NCBI GenBank assembly: GCA_038043185.1
Contig: JBBTCO010000027.1
Span: 18,084-82,083, forward strand
Direction: 5' to 3'
DNA length: 64,000 nt
From: UBA5009 sp038043185
GTDB lineage: Bacteria; Bdellovibrionota; Bdellovibrionia; Bdellovibrionales; Bdellovibrionaceae
Notes under the pieces: model-generated
The model's input: only the letters and a program-made list of their open reading frames with translations
Database searches by the model: none
What the model was told of the DNA's origin: nothing
Shown here: positions 26,577 through 34,404 of the stretch, one piece after another
Position numbering within the stretch: position 1 is the stretch's first letter
Layout: each line of letters begins with the position of its first letter
Made by a program: the position numbers and the translations under genes

Positions 26577-27104
26577 ATGACAAACTTAGATATTAAGCCC
26601 TACTTAACTGAAGATGAAATACAAAAAAAAGTTACGGAAATTGGCTTAGCACTTACAAAAAAATTTAATGGCCAAAAAATCGTCGCGGTTTGTGTTCTTA
26701 AAGGTTCATTCATGTTTTATTCGGATCTTATCCGAAAAATTAATACCGATATCACCTGTGAATTTTTTGGTGTTTCCAGCTATCAAGGCGCTTCTTCCTC
26801 TGGAGAAGTCAAAGTTACTTTGGACCTTGCTCGTCCGATTCAAGATCAACATGTTCTTTTGGTTGAGGACATTGTCGACACCGGAATCACAATGAATTAT
26901 CTAAAAAATTCTATCTTAGCAAGAAAGCCAGCTTCCCTTACAACCGTTGCCTTATTGGAAAAACCAGAAGCCCTCAAAGTTCCCTGCAAACTGGATCATG
27001 TCGGTTTTAAGATTTCCAACGAATTTGTCGTCGGTTACGGTCTTGATTACGAAGGCTACTACCGAAACTTGCCTTTTATTGGCCAAGTCCAAAACTTCCA
27101 ATAG
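26577..27104 (+). CDS. hpt: Hypoxanthine phosphoribosyltransferase
   Basis: A 175-residue purine salvage enzyme converting hypoxanthine (and guanine) with PRPP to the nucleotide. The family's substrate segment AVCVLKGSFMFYSDLIR and the PRPP loop LLVEDIVDTGITMNYL are clear; KLDHVGFKISNEFVVGYGLDY is the C-terminal substrate site. Normal length. It is in tandem with the UPRT-like gene, which together suggests nucleobase recycling, of obvious use to a predator or scavenger. Confidence 0.95.
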   Translation: MTNLDIKPYLTEDEIQKKVTEIGLALTKKFNGQKIVAVCVLKGSFMFYSDLIRKINTDITCEFFGVSSYQGASSSGEVKVTLDLARPIQDQHVLLVEDIVDTGITMNYLKNSILARKPASLTTVALLEKPEALKVPCKLDHVGFKISNEFVVGYGLDYEGYYRNLPFIGQVQNFQ

Positions 27105-27116
27105 TCTTTCTTAAAA

Positions 27117-28301
27117 CTAACTTGCTTTAGTAGTAGTAGAATCGGGGTTGTCCATCCCCTCAAGTTTAACTTTGAAATTGGGATGAAAAAATTTGTCATC
27201 CAGCTTATTTTTTGGATTTGTAATCTGTTTCACGAAACGGGGTACGGTTCCCAAAGATTCTAACCCCCCTTGAGGAGAATAAGTAAAAATATCTCTGATC
27301 TGGTAACCTTCGGCGTCACCTTCAAGCACTTCTGAAATTTGGACAATTCTTCGCACGCCGTCGGCACTTCTTTCGACTTGAATGATAAAATTAATGGTGC
27401 GTCCTATATCTTTTTTGATCATATCCAAAGGAACACCCACATCGCTGCGAAGAACCATAGCCTCTAAACGCCTAAGGGCATCATAAGCGGTGTTCGCATG
27501 CAGAGTGGTTAAACTTCCCGCATGGCCCGTATTCATAGCCATTAACATATCCCAAGCTTCAGCGCCCCGACACTCTCCAATAATAATTCGATCCGGTCGC
27601 ATACGCAGAGAAGATTTCAACAAATCCTGTACAGTGACTTCAGTTTCTTGATGAAGAGCGATCTTTGATTCTAATCGCACAATATTTTTTGAATTGATTT
27701 GAAGTTCAGCCGTGTCTTCGATAGTCACAACACGTTCGCGTGAGGAAATAAAACTGGAAATAGCATTCAATAAAGTTGTTTTGCCCGAACCCGTGCCCCC
27801 GCTGATTACTATATTTTGTCGAGCAATAACCAGCTGACTTAAAAAGTACAAAGCCTTTTGGCTAAGCGTACCTTTATTAACTAAACCTTTACTGTCGACT
27901 TGCACTGTTGAAAATTTTCGAATGGAAATGGACGGTCCATCTAAGGCCACTGGCGACAAAACCGCATTTAATCTAGAACCATCAGGCAACCGAGCTTCTA
28001 AAAATGGCGAGCGACGATTGATTTCTTTTCCAACATAGACTGCCATGGATTGAACAAAGCGATTCACGGCTTCAACGGAATCAAATCGGGCATCGATTTC
28101 TTCGATAAGACCGTTTCTTTCGATAAAAAGTCGATCATATCGATTCACCATGATTTCTGAAACGCTAGGATCATTAAGATATTTACGCAAGGGCCCAGCT
28201 TCTTGCTTCCAATCAGGCTGAATTTGATTTGCTGCTGGAGGTTTATTACCCCCCGAGGAACCTGTTAATGCCATATTTGACTTGTCGGAAACCTTAAACA
28301 A
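27117..28301 (-). CDS. cpaF: CpaF/TadA-type secretion ATPase
   Basis: A 394-residue hexameric ATPase of the type II/IV secretion superfamily, the motor of Flp/Tad pili. Walker A is IVISGGTGSGKTTLLNAI, the Asp box is VVTIEDTAELQ, and the His box region is MNTGHAGSLTTLHAN after RPDRIIIGECRGAEAW. The N-terminal part has VSEIMVNRYDRLFIERNGLIEE, typical of CpaF. The C-terminal tail after FVKQITNPKN is short and extra. It stands alone here, 31 kb from the pilin operon at 59 kb. Convergent with hpt (12 bp). Confidence 0.93.
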   Translation of the reverse strand: MFKVSDKSNMALTGSSGGNKPPAANQIQPDWKQEAGPLRKYLNDPSVSEIMVNRYDRLFIERNGLIEEIDARFDSVEAVNRFVQSMAVYVGKEINRRSPFLEARLPDGSRLNAVLSPVALDGPSISIRKFSTVQVDSKGLVNKGTLSQKALYFLSQLVIARQNIVISGGTGSGKTTLLNAISSFISSRERVVTIEDTAELQINSKNIVRLESKIALHQETEVTVQDLLKSSLRMRPDRIIIGECRGAEAWDMLMAMNTGHAGSLTTLHANTAYDALRRLEAMVLRSDVGVPLDMIKKDIGRTINFIIQVERSADGVRRIVQISEVLEGDAEGYQIRDIFTYSPQGGLESLGTVPRFVKQITNPKNKLDDKFFHPNFKVKLEGMDNPDSTTTKAS

Positions 28302-28350
28302 AGCTTAAATATCTTCTTTTTAACAAAGCATGTCTAGACCGAGGTAAAGC

Positions 28351-29145
28351 ATGAAACAATACCACGACCTTTTGAAATTAGTTTTAGAACAAGGAATGGA
28401 AAAAGGTGACCGTACCGGCACAGGAACAAAAAGCATTTTCGGTCACCAAATGCGTTTTAATTTAGCCGATGGATTTCCTCTTTTAACCACAAAAAAACTG
28501 CATACCCGTTCTATTTTCCATGAACTTTTGTGGTTTCTACGCGGCGATACTAATATTAATTATTTGCGAGAAAATAAAGTAACCATTTGGGATGAATGGG
28601 CTGACGAGAGCGGAGATCTGGGCCCAGTCTATGGGAAACAATGGCGCTCATGGGAAACCGCAGATGGACGGCATATTGATCAGATTTCACAGGTCATTGA
28701 ACAAATCAAAAAAAATCCAGATTCTCGTCGCTTGTTGGTTGTCGCATTTAATCCGGGCGAAATCGACCGAATGGCACTTCCCCCGTGCCACGCTTTTTTT
28801 CAATTTTATGTAGCCGCAGGACGTTTGTCTTGCCAGCTTTACCAGCGGAGTGCTGATATTTTTCTGGGCGTTCCTTTCAATATTGCAAGTTACGCTTTAC
28901 TTACCCATATGGTGGCTCAGGTTTGTAACTTAACTCCTGGAGAATTTATTCACACTTTGGGCGATGCCCATCTTTACAATAACCATATCGAACAATCGAA
29001 GTTGCAGCTGACACGAGAATATAAACCTCAGCCTCGATTAATTTTAAATTCCTCCATTAAAAATATCTTCGATTTTAAAATCGAAGATATTCAGATTTTG
29101 GATTATGATCCCCATCCTGCAATCAAAGGAGAAGTGGCCATATGA
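28351..29145 (+). CDS. thyA: Thymidylate synthase ThyA
   Basis: A 264-residue enzyme converting dUMP to dTMP with methylene-tetrahydrofolate. The exact length of the E. coli enzyme. Motifs: GDRTGTGTKSIFGHQMRF, the catalytic cysteine in LPPCHAFFQFYV, YQRSADIFLGVPFNIASYALL and GDAHLYNNHIEQ. The ribosome site GAGG precedes the ATG. It overlaps folA by 4 bp, the classical pairing in which FolA regenerates the dihydrofolate made by ThyA. Confidence 0.98.
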   Translation: MKQYHDLLKLVLEQGMEKGDRTGTGTKSIFGHQMRFNLADGFPLLTTKKLHTRSIFHELLWFLRGDTNINYLRENKVTIWDEWADESGDLGPVYGKQWRSWETADGRHIDQISQVIEQIKKNPDSRRLLVVAFNPGEIDRMALPPCHAFFQFYVAAGRLSCQLYQRSADIFLGVPFNIASYALLTHMVAQVCNLTPGEFIHTLGDAHLYNNHIEQSKLQLTREYKPQPRLILNSSIKNIFDFKIEDIQILDYDPHPAIKGEVAI

Positions 29146-29633
29146 TCATTTCGCAGATTGCAGCTATGGCCAGCAACCGAACTATCGGAATCGAAAACAA
29201 GTTGCCATGGAATCTTCCTGAAGATCTTAAATTCTTTAAACAGATGACTCAAAAAAAGATCATGATTATGGGAAGAAAAACTTTTGAATCTTTGCCCGGT
29301 CATTTGCCAGGGCGCTTTCACATCGTAATCAGTCGTTCTTCTATTGCCGCCGAGGAAAGTGACGTAAAATTTGTTACAACTTTGGATGAAGCTTTAAATC
29401 TAGCAAAAAAAATGATTCCGCCGTGGAATGAGGAAGTCATGATTATTGGCGGAGCCGAAATTTACAAGCTCGCGCTTCCTGTTACAGACCGAATTTATCT
29501 TACTGAGATTAAGAAAGAATTTAGTGGCGACACATTTTTCCCCGATTTTTCCAAAGAAATTTTTCAATTAAAAGAAAAACGATCAGTCCAAGGTGAAATT
29601 GACTACTCTTTTTGCACTTATTCAAAAATATGA
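29142..29633 (+). CDS. folA: Dihydrofolate reductase
   Basis: A 163-residue NADPH-dependent enzyme regenerating tetrahydrofolate. Substrate and cofactor motifs: IAAMASNRTIGIENKLPWNLPEDLKFFK at the N-terminus with the catalytic acidic residue, MIMGRKTFESLPG, and MIIGGAEIYKLALPV. Overlap of 4 bp with thyA implies translational coupling. A probable terminator follows at 29640. Confidence 0.97.
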   Translation: MIISQIAAMASNRTIGIENKLPWNLPEDLKFFKQMTQKKIMIMGRKTFESLPGHLPGRFHIVISRSSIAAEESDVKFVTTLDEALNLAKKMIPPWNEEVMIIGGAEIYKLALPVTDRIYLTEIKKEFSGDTFFPDFSKEIFQLKEKRSVQGEIDYSFCTYSKI

Positions 29634-29639
29634 CTCATA

Positions 29640-29668
29640 TTGAGAGATTTTTAATCTCAAATTTTTAA
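29640..29668 (+). terminator. Probable Rho-independent terminator after folA
   Basis: A short AT-rich stem, GAGATT / AATCTC (29644-29649 and 29653-29658) or alternatively TTGAGA / TCTCAA, is followed by ATTTTTAATTT. It begins seven bases after the folA stop. The stem is weak, so confidence is moderate. Confidence 0.5.
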
Positions 29669-29751
29669 TTTCTAATTTCTTTTTACTTTTCCCTTATAGA
29701 AAAGTTTATTTTTTCCTAAAAAAGACCGACAATAGTCATAGAGGGTAATTG

Positions 29752-30054
29752 ATGGCCGCTTCTAGACGATTTTCCACATTAGAAACCGCTCATGTCGAAG
29801 TTTACGGTCGAATGGGGACTCTTGTGGCGCGTATGAAAAATCTCTCTTCAACCGGCGCTTTCCTTGAATTAGCGAACGGTGAATATATCCCTCAAGATGG
29901 TGACTTTCTTCATGTTACTATCAACCTGAGTACCGTAGGAAGATCGCATGCCTTCGATGCTGAAGTCGTCTGGAATAAGGGCTTAGGATTTGGCGTGAAT
30001 TTCATAAAAAAAGACCAGCTTTTAGATAAGATGTTACAAAGAAACACATTTTGA
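29752..30054 (+). CDS. PilZ domain protein
   Basis: A 100-residue single-domain protein. The ATG at 29752 has AGAGGG upstream; the TTG just before it is not needed. It begins SRRFSTLETAHVEVYG and has NLSSTGAFLELANGEY (the D/N-x-S-x-x-G motif of PilZ) and VVWNKGLGFGVNFI at the end. PilZ proteins bind cyclic di-GMP through an RxxxR plus D/NxSxxG pair; here the arginine motif is reduced to RR, so binding is uncertain. It is monocistronic after the folA terminator. Confidence 0.85.
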   Translation: MAASRRFSTLETAHVEVYGRMGTLVARMKNLSSTGAFLELANGEYIPQDGDFLHVTINLSTVGRSHAFDAEVVWNKGLGFGVNFIKKDQLLDKMLQRNTF

Positions 30055-30224
30055 GCTCAGTGTCTAATTTTGAGACACTTTGCCCCCTTTCAACTCTTCT
30101 ATAATCTTTAATTTCCTTTATACTCTTCCTCGACCTGGGGATTTACTTTTGCAATAGAGCTAGCCAGTCCAATGCTTGGTTTGTTTATTTTTATAGCATT
30201 GTGAAACTCTCACAGGTGGTACGT

Positions 30225-30722
30225 ATGAAGTTTTTCGGCATTTTATATTTTTGTTTTTCAATCTTATTTTTTTCGACTCAAGTAATTGCTATAAACCAAG
30301 GCGTAGTCTCTTCAGGATCAAATCTCGAGCAATGCCTGCGACATTCATTGAAAGGGCAAAATCCTCTTGATCGTGATCGGGGCAGAATGACCTGTGCCCA
30401 AATTCATAAGGCAACGTTAACAACCACATCCTGCGCTAAGATTGCCCAAAGTCTTGAGTACAGCAATTTTGAAGATGAATTAAAATTATTTTGCATGGGA
30501 GGGCTTCCTGCAAAAACTACATTTCTTGAGTGTTTTCAGGTGGCTAGTTCAATAAACTATATTGATAATTCGGAAAATGCTAAGTGGAACTGCATCAAAA
30601 AATTTGAAAAAAAAATCTCCTACAAAGAATGCTTACAAGCAGCTAGTAAAATGAAGTTCAGCTATAATCGGCAGCGAATTGAAAATTTTTGCCAAGAAGA
30701 ACTCCAACAAAGAAAAAGATAA
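30225..30722 (+). CDS. Secreted protein with repeated Cys-flanked helical units
   Basis: A 165-residue protein. I start at the ATG at 30225 with AGGTGG upstream; the longer GTG start at 30201 would place eight residues before the signal peptide (MKFFGILYFCFSILFFSTQV). The mature part contains about four units of 30-40 residues that each begin and end with Cys: SCAKIAQSLEYSNFEDELKL, ECFQVASSINYIDNSENAKW and ECLQAASKMKFSYNRQRIEN, each followed by C. The pattern is C-x3-A-x6-[YF]-x8-C. It probably forms a disulfide-stapled helical repeat outside the cytoplasm. Function unknown. Confidence 0.75.
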   Translation: MKFFGILYFCFSILFFSTQVIAINQGVVSSGSNLEQCLRHSLKGQNPLDRDRGRMTCAQIHKATLTTTSCAKIAQSLEYSNFEDELKLFCMGGLPAKTTFLECFQVASSINYIDNSENAKWNCIKKFEKKISYKECLQAASKMKFSYNRQRIENFCQEELQQRKR

Positions 30723-30760
30723 TTTAGGCTTTCCTCATTTTTTTTAAAAATTAGTCGCGA

Positions 30761-30799
30761 TTGACAATTCGATATTTGCCGTGTTAAGATTCCTTAACA
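30761..30799 (+). promoter_or_regulatory. Promoter with overlapping palindromic operator for the tetR-type gene
   Basis: TTGACA (30761-30766) and TAAGAT (30785-30790) form a good -35/-10 pair with an 18-bp spacer. A perfect inverted repeat TGTTAAG-ATTC-CTTAACA (30782-30799) covers the -10 box and the expected transcription start near 30797. A TetR dimer bound here would block its own transcription. The expected start is only about six bases from the ATG at 30803, so the mRNA would have almost no leader and no ribosome site. Confidence 0.65.
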
Positions 30800-30802
30800 A
30801 TC

Positions 30803-31450
30803 ATGAAAATACAAAACACGACTCTATCCTCTCAAGTTGAAAAAAAGAAGAAGCAAAAAACAAAGCTTCAGCTGAAGGCCCCAACACAACAAAGATCAAA
30901 ACAAACTGTCTCCATTATTCTACAAGCATGTTCAAAGCTACTTGTTGAAGAAAGTTTTTTTGGAGTGACTACTGATAAAGTCGCAAAAGAAGCTGGCGTC
31001 AGCATCGGCAGCCTTTATCAATTTTTTGGAAATAAAGAGTCTGTTGTTTCTGCGGTGATTCGTCAGCTGATGAATGATGATCTAAATAAGTTTAAAACTT
31101 CCCTGGTTAACATTGAGTCCCTTTCTCAACAGAAAAAAATAAATCTGATTACAAAAACATTAATTGATATTTACAGCTCATCGAGTGAACTCCGTTCTAA
31201 AATTCAATCCATTCAAAATTATTTGATTGATCGACAATTCTATCAAGATCATATGCAATCTTATCGTGAAATAATTGAAAGAACATTGTCGCCGATGGCT
31301 GGTCGAAATTCTAAAAATGTTTCTTTTGTTATAACGAATGCTTTGATAGGTCTTTTAAACAATTTTTTCGAGCATAATCCTCGATTTCATGAAGATGAAA
31401 ATCTTGTTGAAGAAATCGAACGTCTCTTTAGTCATTATATCGAAACCTAA
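30803..31450 (+). CDS. TetR/AcrR-family transcriptional regulator
   Basis: A 215-residue regulator. After a 30-residue Lys/Gln-rich tail (VEKKKKQKTKLQLK) comes the TetR DNA-binding domain: IILQACSKLLVEESFFGVTT, KVAKEAGVSIGSLYQFFGNK (helix-turn-helix) and ESVVSAVIRQL. The C-terminal ligand domain is helical with no known effector. A palindrome on its own promoter suggests autorepression. No partner gene such as an efflux pump is adjacent, so other targets lie elsewhere. Convergent with the transglycosylase gene across a palindrome. Confidence 0.92.
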   Translation: MKIQNTTLSSQVEKKKKQKTKLQLKAPTQQRSKQTVSIILQACSKLLVEESFFGVTTDKVAKEAGVSIGSLYQFFGNKESVVSAVIRQLMNDDLNKFKTSLVNIESLSQQKKINLITKTLIDIYSSSSELRSKIQSIQNYLIDRQFYQDHMQSYREIIERTLSPMAGRNSKNVSFVITNALIGLLNNFFEHNPRFHEDENLVEEIERLFSHYIET

Positions 31451-31462
31451 TAGTACTTCCCT

Positions 31463-31588
31463 AAAAGAGTTCTTATAAATAGTCCAGCCGAGGCGACGAG
31501 GAGGATTCGACTGAGGCGTACTTCCTGTACGTCGCAGGGAGAATTCCGACGAAGGCAACAAAGGATCACTATTTATAAGAACTCTTTT
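31463..31588. repeat. 126-bp palindrome with perfect 21-bp arms and structured centre
   Basis: Arms at 31463-31483 and 31568-31588 are perfect 21-bp inverted repeats of AT-rich sequence. The 84-bp centre is far more GC-rich than its surroundings and folds back on itself, ending in the apex CGTAC-TTCCT-GTACG (31517-31531). It lies between the convergent tetR-type gene and the transglycosylase gene, the right arm ending 3 bp from the latter's stop codon; on both strands a T-rich stretch follows the stem, so it can serve as a two-way terminator. The centre differs from those of the 37-kb and 53-kb palindromes. Confidence 0.85.
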
Positions 31589-31591
31589 TAC

Positions 31592-32893
31592 TTAATTTTT
31601 GATAGAGGCAGTTCGCCTCAATCTGATTTCTTCCCTTTTTTTACGGGCTAATTGAGCAAGAACTTTTGGATATTTATCTTGAGGAAGCTGAATCCAAACT
31701 CCGCTTGGAATTGCTCGTTTCCCCGCGGTCACCGCTTTTGTGAAATGCGGATTAAAAATTTGCAATTGAATGTCGTTATTAGAAAACCATCCCAGAAGTT
31801 CTTTATAACTAATTGATACCGGTAGCCTTAAGGGGTCAGTGGGTAGTTTTTGCGACCAAGCAATTCCGGGAAAATATTTATTTGCGTTCTTCTCGACATT
31901 TAGAGCAGCCAAAAAACTCGCATAAAAATTCCGTGAAGCAAATCCAAAACTACGTCGTGATTTTACATTCTGAACTAAATCGGTAAGATCGCGCGTCCGG
32001 TATTTATGAGTCATTTTTAAAACACCCGTGGGACCATGGTTATAGCCTGTAATCGCCAAAGGCCAGGACTCGAGCTGATTGTAATTCATGCGCATGAATT
32101 TTGAAGCTAGCTTGGTAGCATCAATGGGATGATTGCGTCGATCAACACTGGCATTGATTAAGCGATAAGGTCGCGCTGTTGAGGGCATTATTTGCCAAAG
32201 TCCGCTGGCGCCCACTTTTGAACGAGCTAAAACGTTAAATGAACTTTCAACAAAAACTAAGCGGGTCAACTCGATAGGAAGGCTTTGGTCCCGAAAAATT
32301 TTTTCAAAATCTTCCAGATAACGGCCAGAAATAAAAATTGCTTTTTGCATGCGATCTTTTTGTCCCAGTTGAAAGCGCAATCTTTGTGGGCTCAAGTATT
32401 CCCGCATTTTAAAAAGTTCACGATCTTGTTTGTCGACGTCTTTTATGGAAGGCGCAGCCATAACGACTTTAAGACGTTGTAAAATTTTTTTCTTTTCATC
32501 TTCAACGATTTTTTTCTTTAGTTTTTCTTTTGCTTTTAGCGGAAGACCGACTAACTTCTCAACTTCAGTAAAGTCCACTTCGGAATAAATAAAATCAATT
32601 TGCTCAGCATCATGCAGTACCCCCTGAGACGTCGTGTACTTTGTATAGATGTCCATCCAAAAATTAACTTGGCGTTCAAGGCCAGTAGGAATATCAAAAG
32701 TATTTTTATTATAACCCACAGCATTTTCTTGTCCTGAATAATCAGGGGATCGCCAAGCACGAGAACCTGACCAACTGAGATCATCATAAATCGCATCATG
32801 AACGACAGGAGTATCTTCTGTAGAATCATCCGCACGAACAGATAGTGTAATAGCGAATGCCAGAACAAGAATAAAATTTGATTTTCGCTTCAT
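31592..32893 (-). CDS. Membrane-bound/secreted lytic murein transglycosylase (MltD/Slt type)
   Basis: A 433-residue protein with a signal peptide (FILVLAFAITLSVRADD) and a family 1 lytic transglycosylase domain around residues 200-310: the catalytic Glu in LVFVESSFNVLARS, KVGASGLWQIMPSTARPYRL, and PLAITGYNHGPTGVLKM. It cleaves glycan strands to 1,6-anhydro-muropeptides in the periplasm. The C-terminal 100 residues are basic and show no LysM repeat, unlike E. coli MltD. It is 4 bp downstream of the PBP4-type gene on the same strand, so both wall hydrolases form an operon. Confidence 0.9.
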   Translation of the reverse strand: MKRKSNFILVLAFAITLSVRADDSTEDTPVVHDAIYDDLSWSGSRAWRSPDYSGQENAVGYNKNTFDIPTGLERQVNFWMDIYTKYTTSQGVLHDAEQIDFIYSEVDFTEVEKLVGLPLKAKEKLKKKIVEDEKKKILQRLKVVMAAPSIKDVDKQDRELFKMREYLSPQRLRFQLGQKDRMQKAIFISGRYLEDFEKIFRDQSLPIELTRLVFVESSFNVLARSKVGASGLWQIMPSTARPYRLINASVDRRNHPIDATKLASKFMRMNYNQLESWPLAITGYNHGPTGVLKMTHKYRTRDLTDLVQNVKSRRSFGFASRNFYASFLAALNVEKNANKYFPGIAWSQKLPTDPLRLPVSISYKELLGWFSNNDIQLQIFNPHFTKAVTAGKRAIPSGVWIQLPQDKYPKVLAQLARKKREEIRLRRTASIKN

Positions 32894-32897
32894 CCCT

Positions 32898-34340
32898 TTA
32901 GTTTACTAGATGAATCAGGATCTGATCAAAGGTGTTGCGAATTCTAGCCTCGTCAACAGACCCGTTATAGATGAAGGCAAAAGTAAAAACTCGACCATCT
33001 GACCGGCCAGCATAACCAGCTAAAGAGACAACACCAGTCAAAAAGCCAGTTTTAGCGCGCACCCATCGCTCGGCCGGAGTGTTCCTCATTCTCTTCTTTA
33101 GGGTTCCATCGATGCCTGAAATTGGTAAGGAGGTTAGAAATTCTGGATAAATTTTAAAGTCATTTTTTAAATGATCCAGCACACTCCACAAAGCAAATGC
33201 CGACATTTTATTTTCTCTTGTCAAACCTGAGGGATTATAAAGTTCATATTGTTCAATCGGAATATTCATGGATTTCATATGATCATTGATTTTCTTTATT
33301 CCTAATTTCAAAGTTCCTGGAACTTTTTCTTGAGTCGCCAAGTTTTTTGTTAACATTTCAGCGACATAATTATTTGAAAACTTATTCATATCTGCCAGTA
33401 TAACTTCGATAGATTTACTTTCATTTTCAGCAAGAACTTCGATTTTTAAGGGTGCAGAACCGGATTTTACTTCCCCCTCCACCTCGATAGACCTTTGTTT
33501 TAAAAAGGATTTTAAATTTTCACCGGCCCACAAACTGGGATCAACAACGCTTTTGAAAATAACTACTTCCTTAGCATCGGTCCCCATTTTTCCTGAAACA
33601 CTGATCGTATTATTTTTTCGGTCAGCAACTAAGCTTTGCTGATTCCCCGTGGCCGTTTTGCTTGTATTATTCAATTTCAAATACTTATTTTCTGGATCTA
33701 AAAAAACTAAAGCTGGCGAACCCTTAGTTGAGGGACGGATAAATATATTTACTGAATTCCAATTGAATGACATAGCTCCAACCGGCGCATCATAAGCTCT
33801 GTCGACCCGATTTTCCTGCCGACTATCATCAAAGCGCACAGAGTCAAATAGCGTGTCATCGACGATAAGATCACCTTGAATTTTTTTAATGCCAGTTCTT
33901 AGAAAAGAATTAACCAGAAACCACATGTTTTCAGATACAAAAGAGGGATCACCCCCGCCTTTTAAATAAAGCGATCCCTTAAGCACGCCCTCGTCATTAA
34001 TTTTCGCCTCTGAACTGCGCAACAGCTGAGTTTTAAATTTATGCCCAGGAGGAAAAGTCCCAAGGATTGCCGCCGCCGTAACGATTTTAGTTACGCTTGC
34101 AGGAATCATTTTCTTTTTGCTATTCACATCCAAAAGTACTGTCGAGTGGTCACCATCAAAATTCGTGACATAAAGGCTCCAATCTTTTTCAGAAATTCCA
34201 CTGGATTTAATATATTTTTGCACTTCCTTTTGAAGAGCCTCTAGACTTGTGTAAGTCCAGCTTCGCTCGACGAAAATAAAAAGAAAGCAAAAAATAAAAT
34301 ATCCAACACGACGTCGGTTGATGTAAAAATTTTTAAACAT
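32898..34340 (-). CDS. dacB: D-alanyl-D-alanine carboxypeptidase/endopeptidase (PBP4, DacB type)
   Basis: A 480-residue class C penicillin-binding protein. N-terminal hydrophobic signal (VGYFIFCFLFIFVERSW), active-site SxxK in MIPASVTKIVTAAA, SxN in MNKFSNNYVAEML and KTG in WVRAKTGFLTG. The insert domain between SxxK and SxN is long, as in DacB. It removes terminal D-Ala or cuts cross-links in the periplasm. In operon with the downstream transglycosylase. Similar enzymes remodel prey or host-shared wall in Bdellovibrio, but this is not shown here. Confidence 0.92.
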   Translation of the reverse strand: MFKNFYINRRRVGYFIFCFLFIFVERSWTYTSLEALQKEVQKYIKSSGISEKDWSLYVTNFDGDHSTVLLDVNSKKKMIPASVTKIVTAAAILGTFPPGHKFKTQLLRSSEAKINDEGVLKGSLYLKGGGDPSFVSENMWFLVNSFLRTGIKKIQGDLIVDDTLFDSVRFDDSRQENRVDRAYDAPVGAMSFNWNSVNIFIRPSTKGSPALVFLDPENKYLKLNNTSKTATGNQQSLVADRKNNTISVSGKMGTDAKEVVIFKSVVDPSLWAGENLKSFLKQRSIEVEGEVKSGSAPLKIEVLAENESKSIEVILADMNKFSNNYVAEMLTKNLATQEKVPGTLKLGIKKINDHMKSMNIPIEQYELYNPSGLTRENKMSAFALWSVLDHLKNDFKIYPEFLTSLPISGIDGTLKKRMRNTPAERWVRAKTGFLTGVVSLAGYAGRSDGRVFTFAFIYNGSVDEARIRNTFDQILIHLVN

Positions 34341-34404
34341 TTTATTTCCTCGCTAACTTTATGCAAATGAGGGCACGTCCTAGACCTTAAAAACTATTAT
34401 CTTC

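Noticed and set aside
28302..28350. A folate or other riboswitch upstream of thyA-folA
   Set aside because: The gap is only 49 bp with an ordinary ribosome site; no room for a known aptamer.
31484..31567. Interpretation of the 84-bp centre as an integron attC site
   Set aside because: The conserved RYYYAAC / GTTRRRY ends are not present and no integrase or cassette array is visible.
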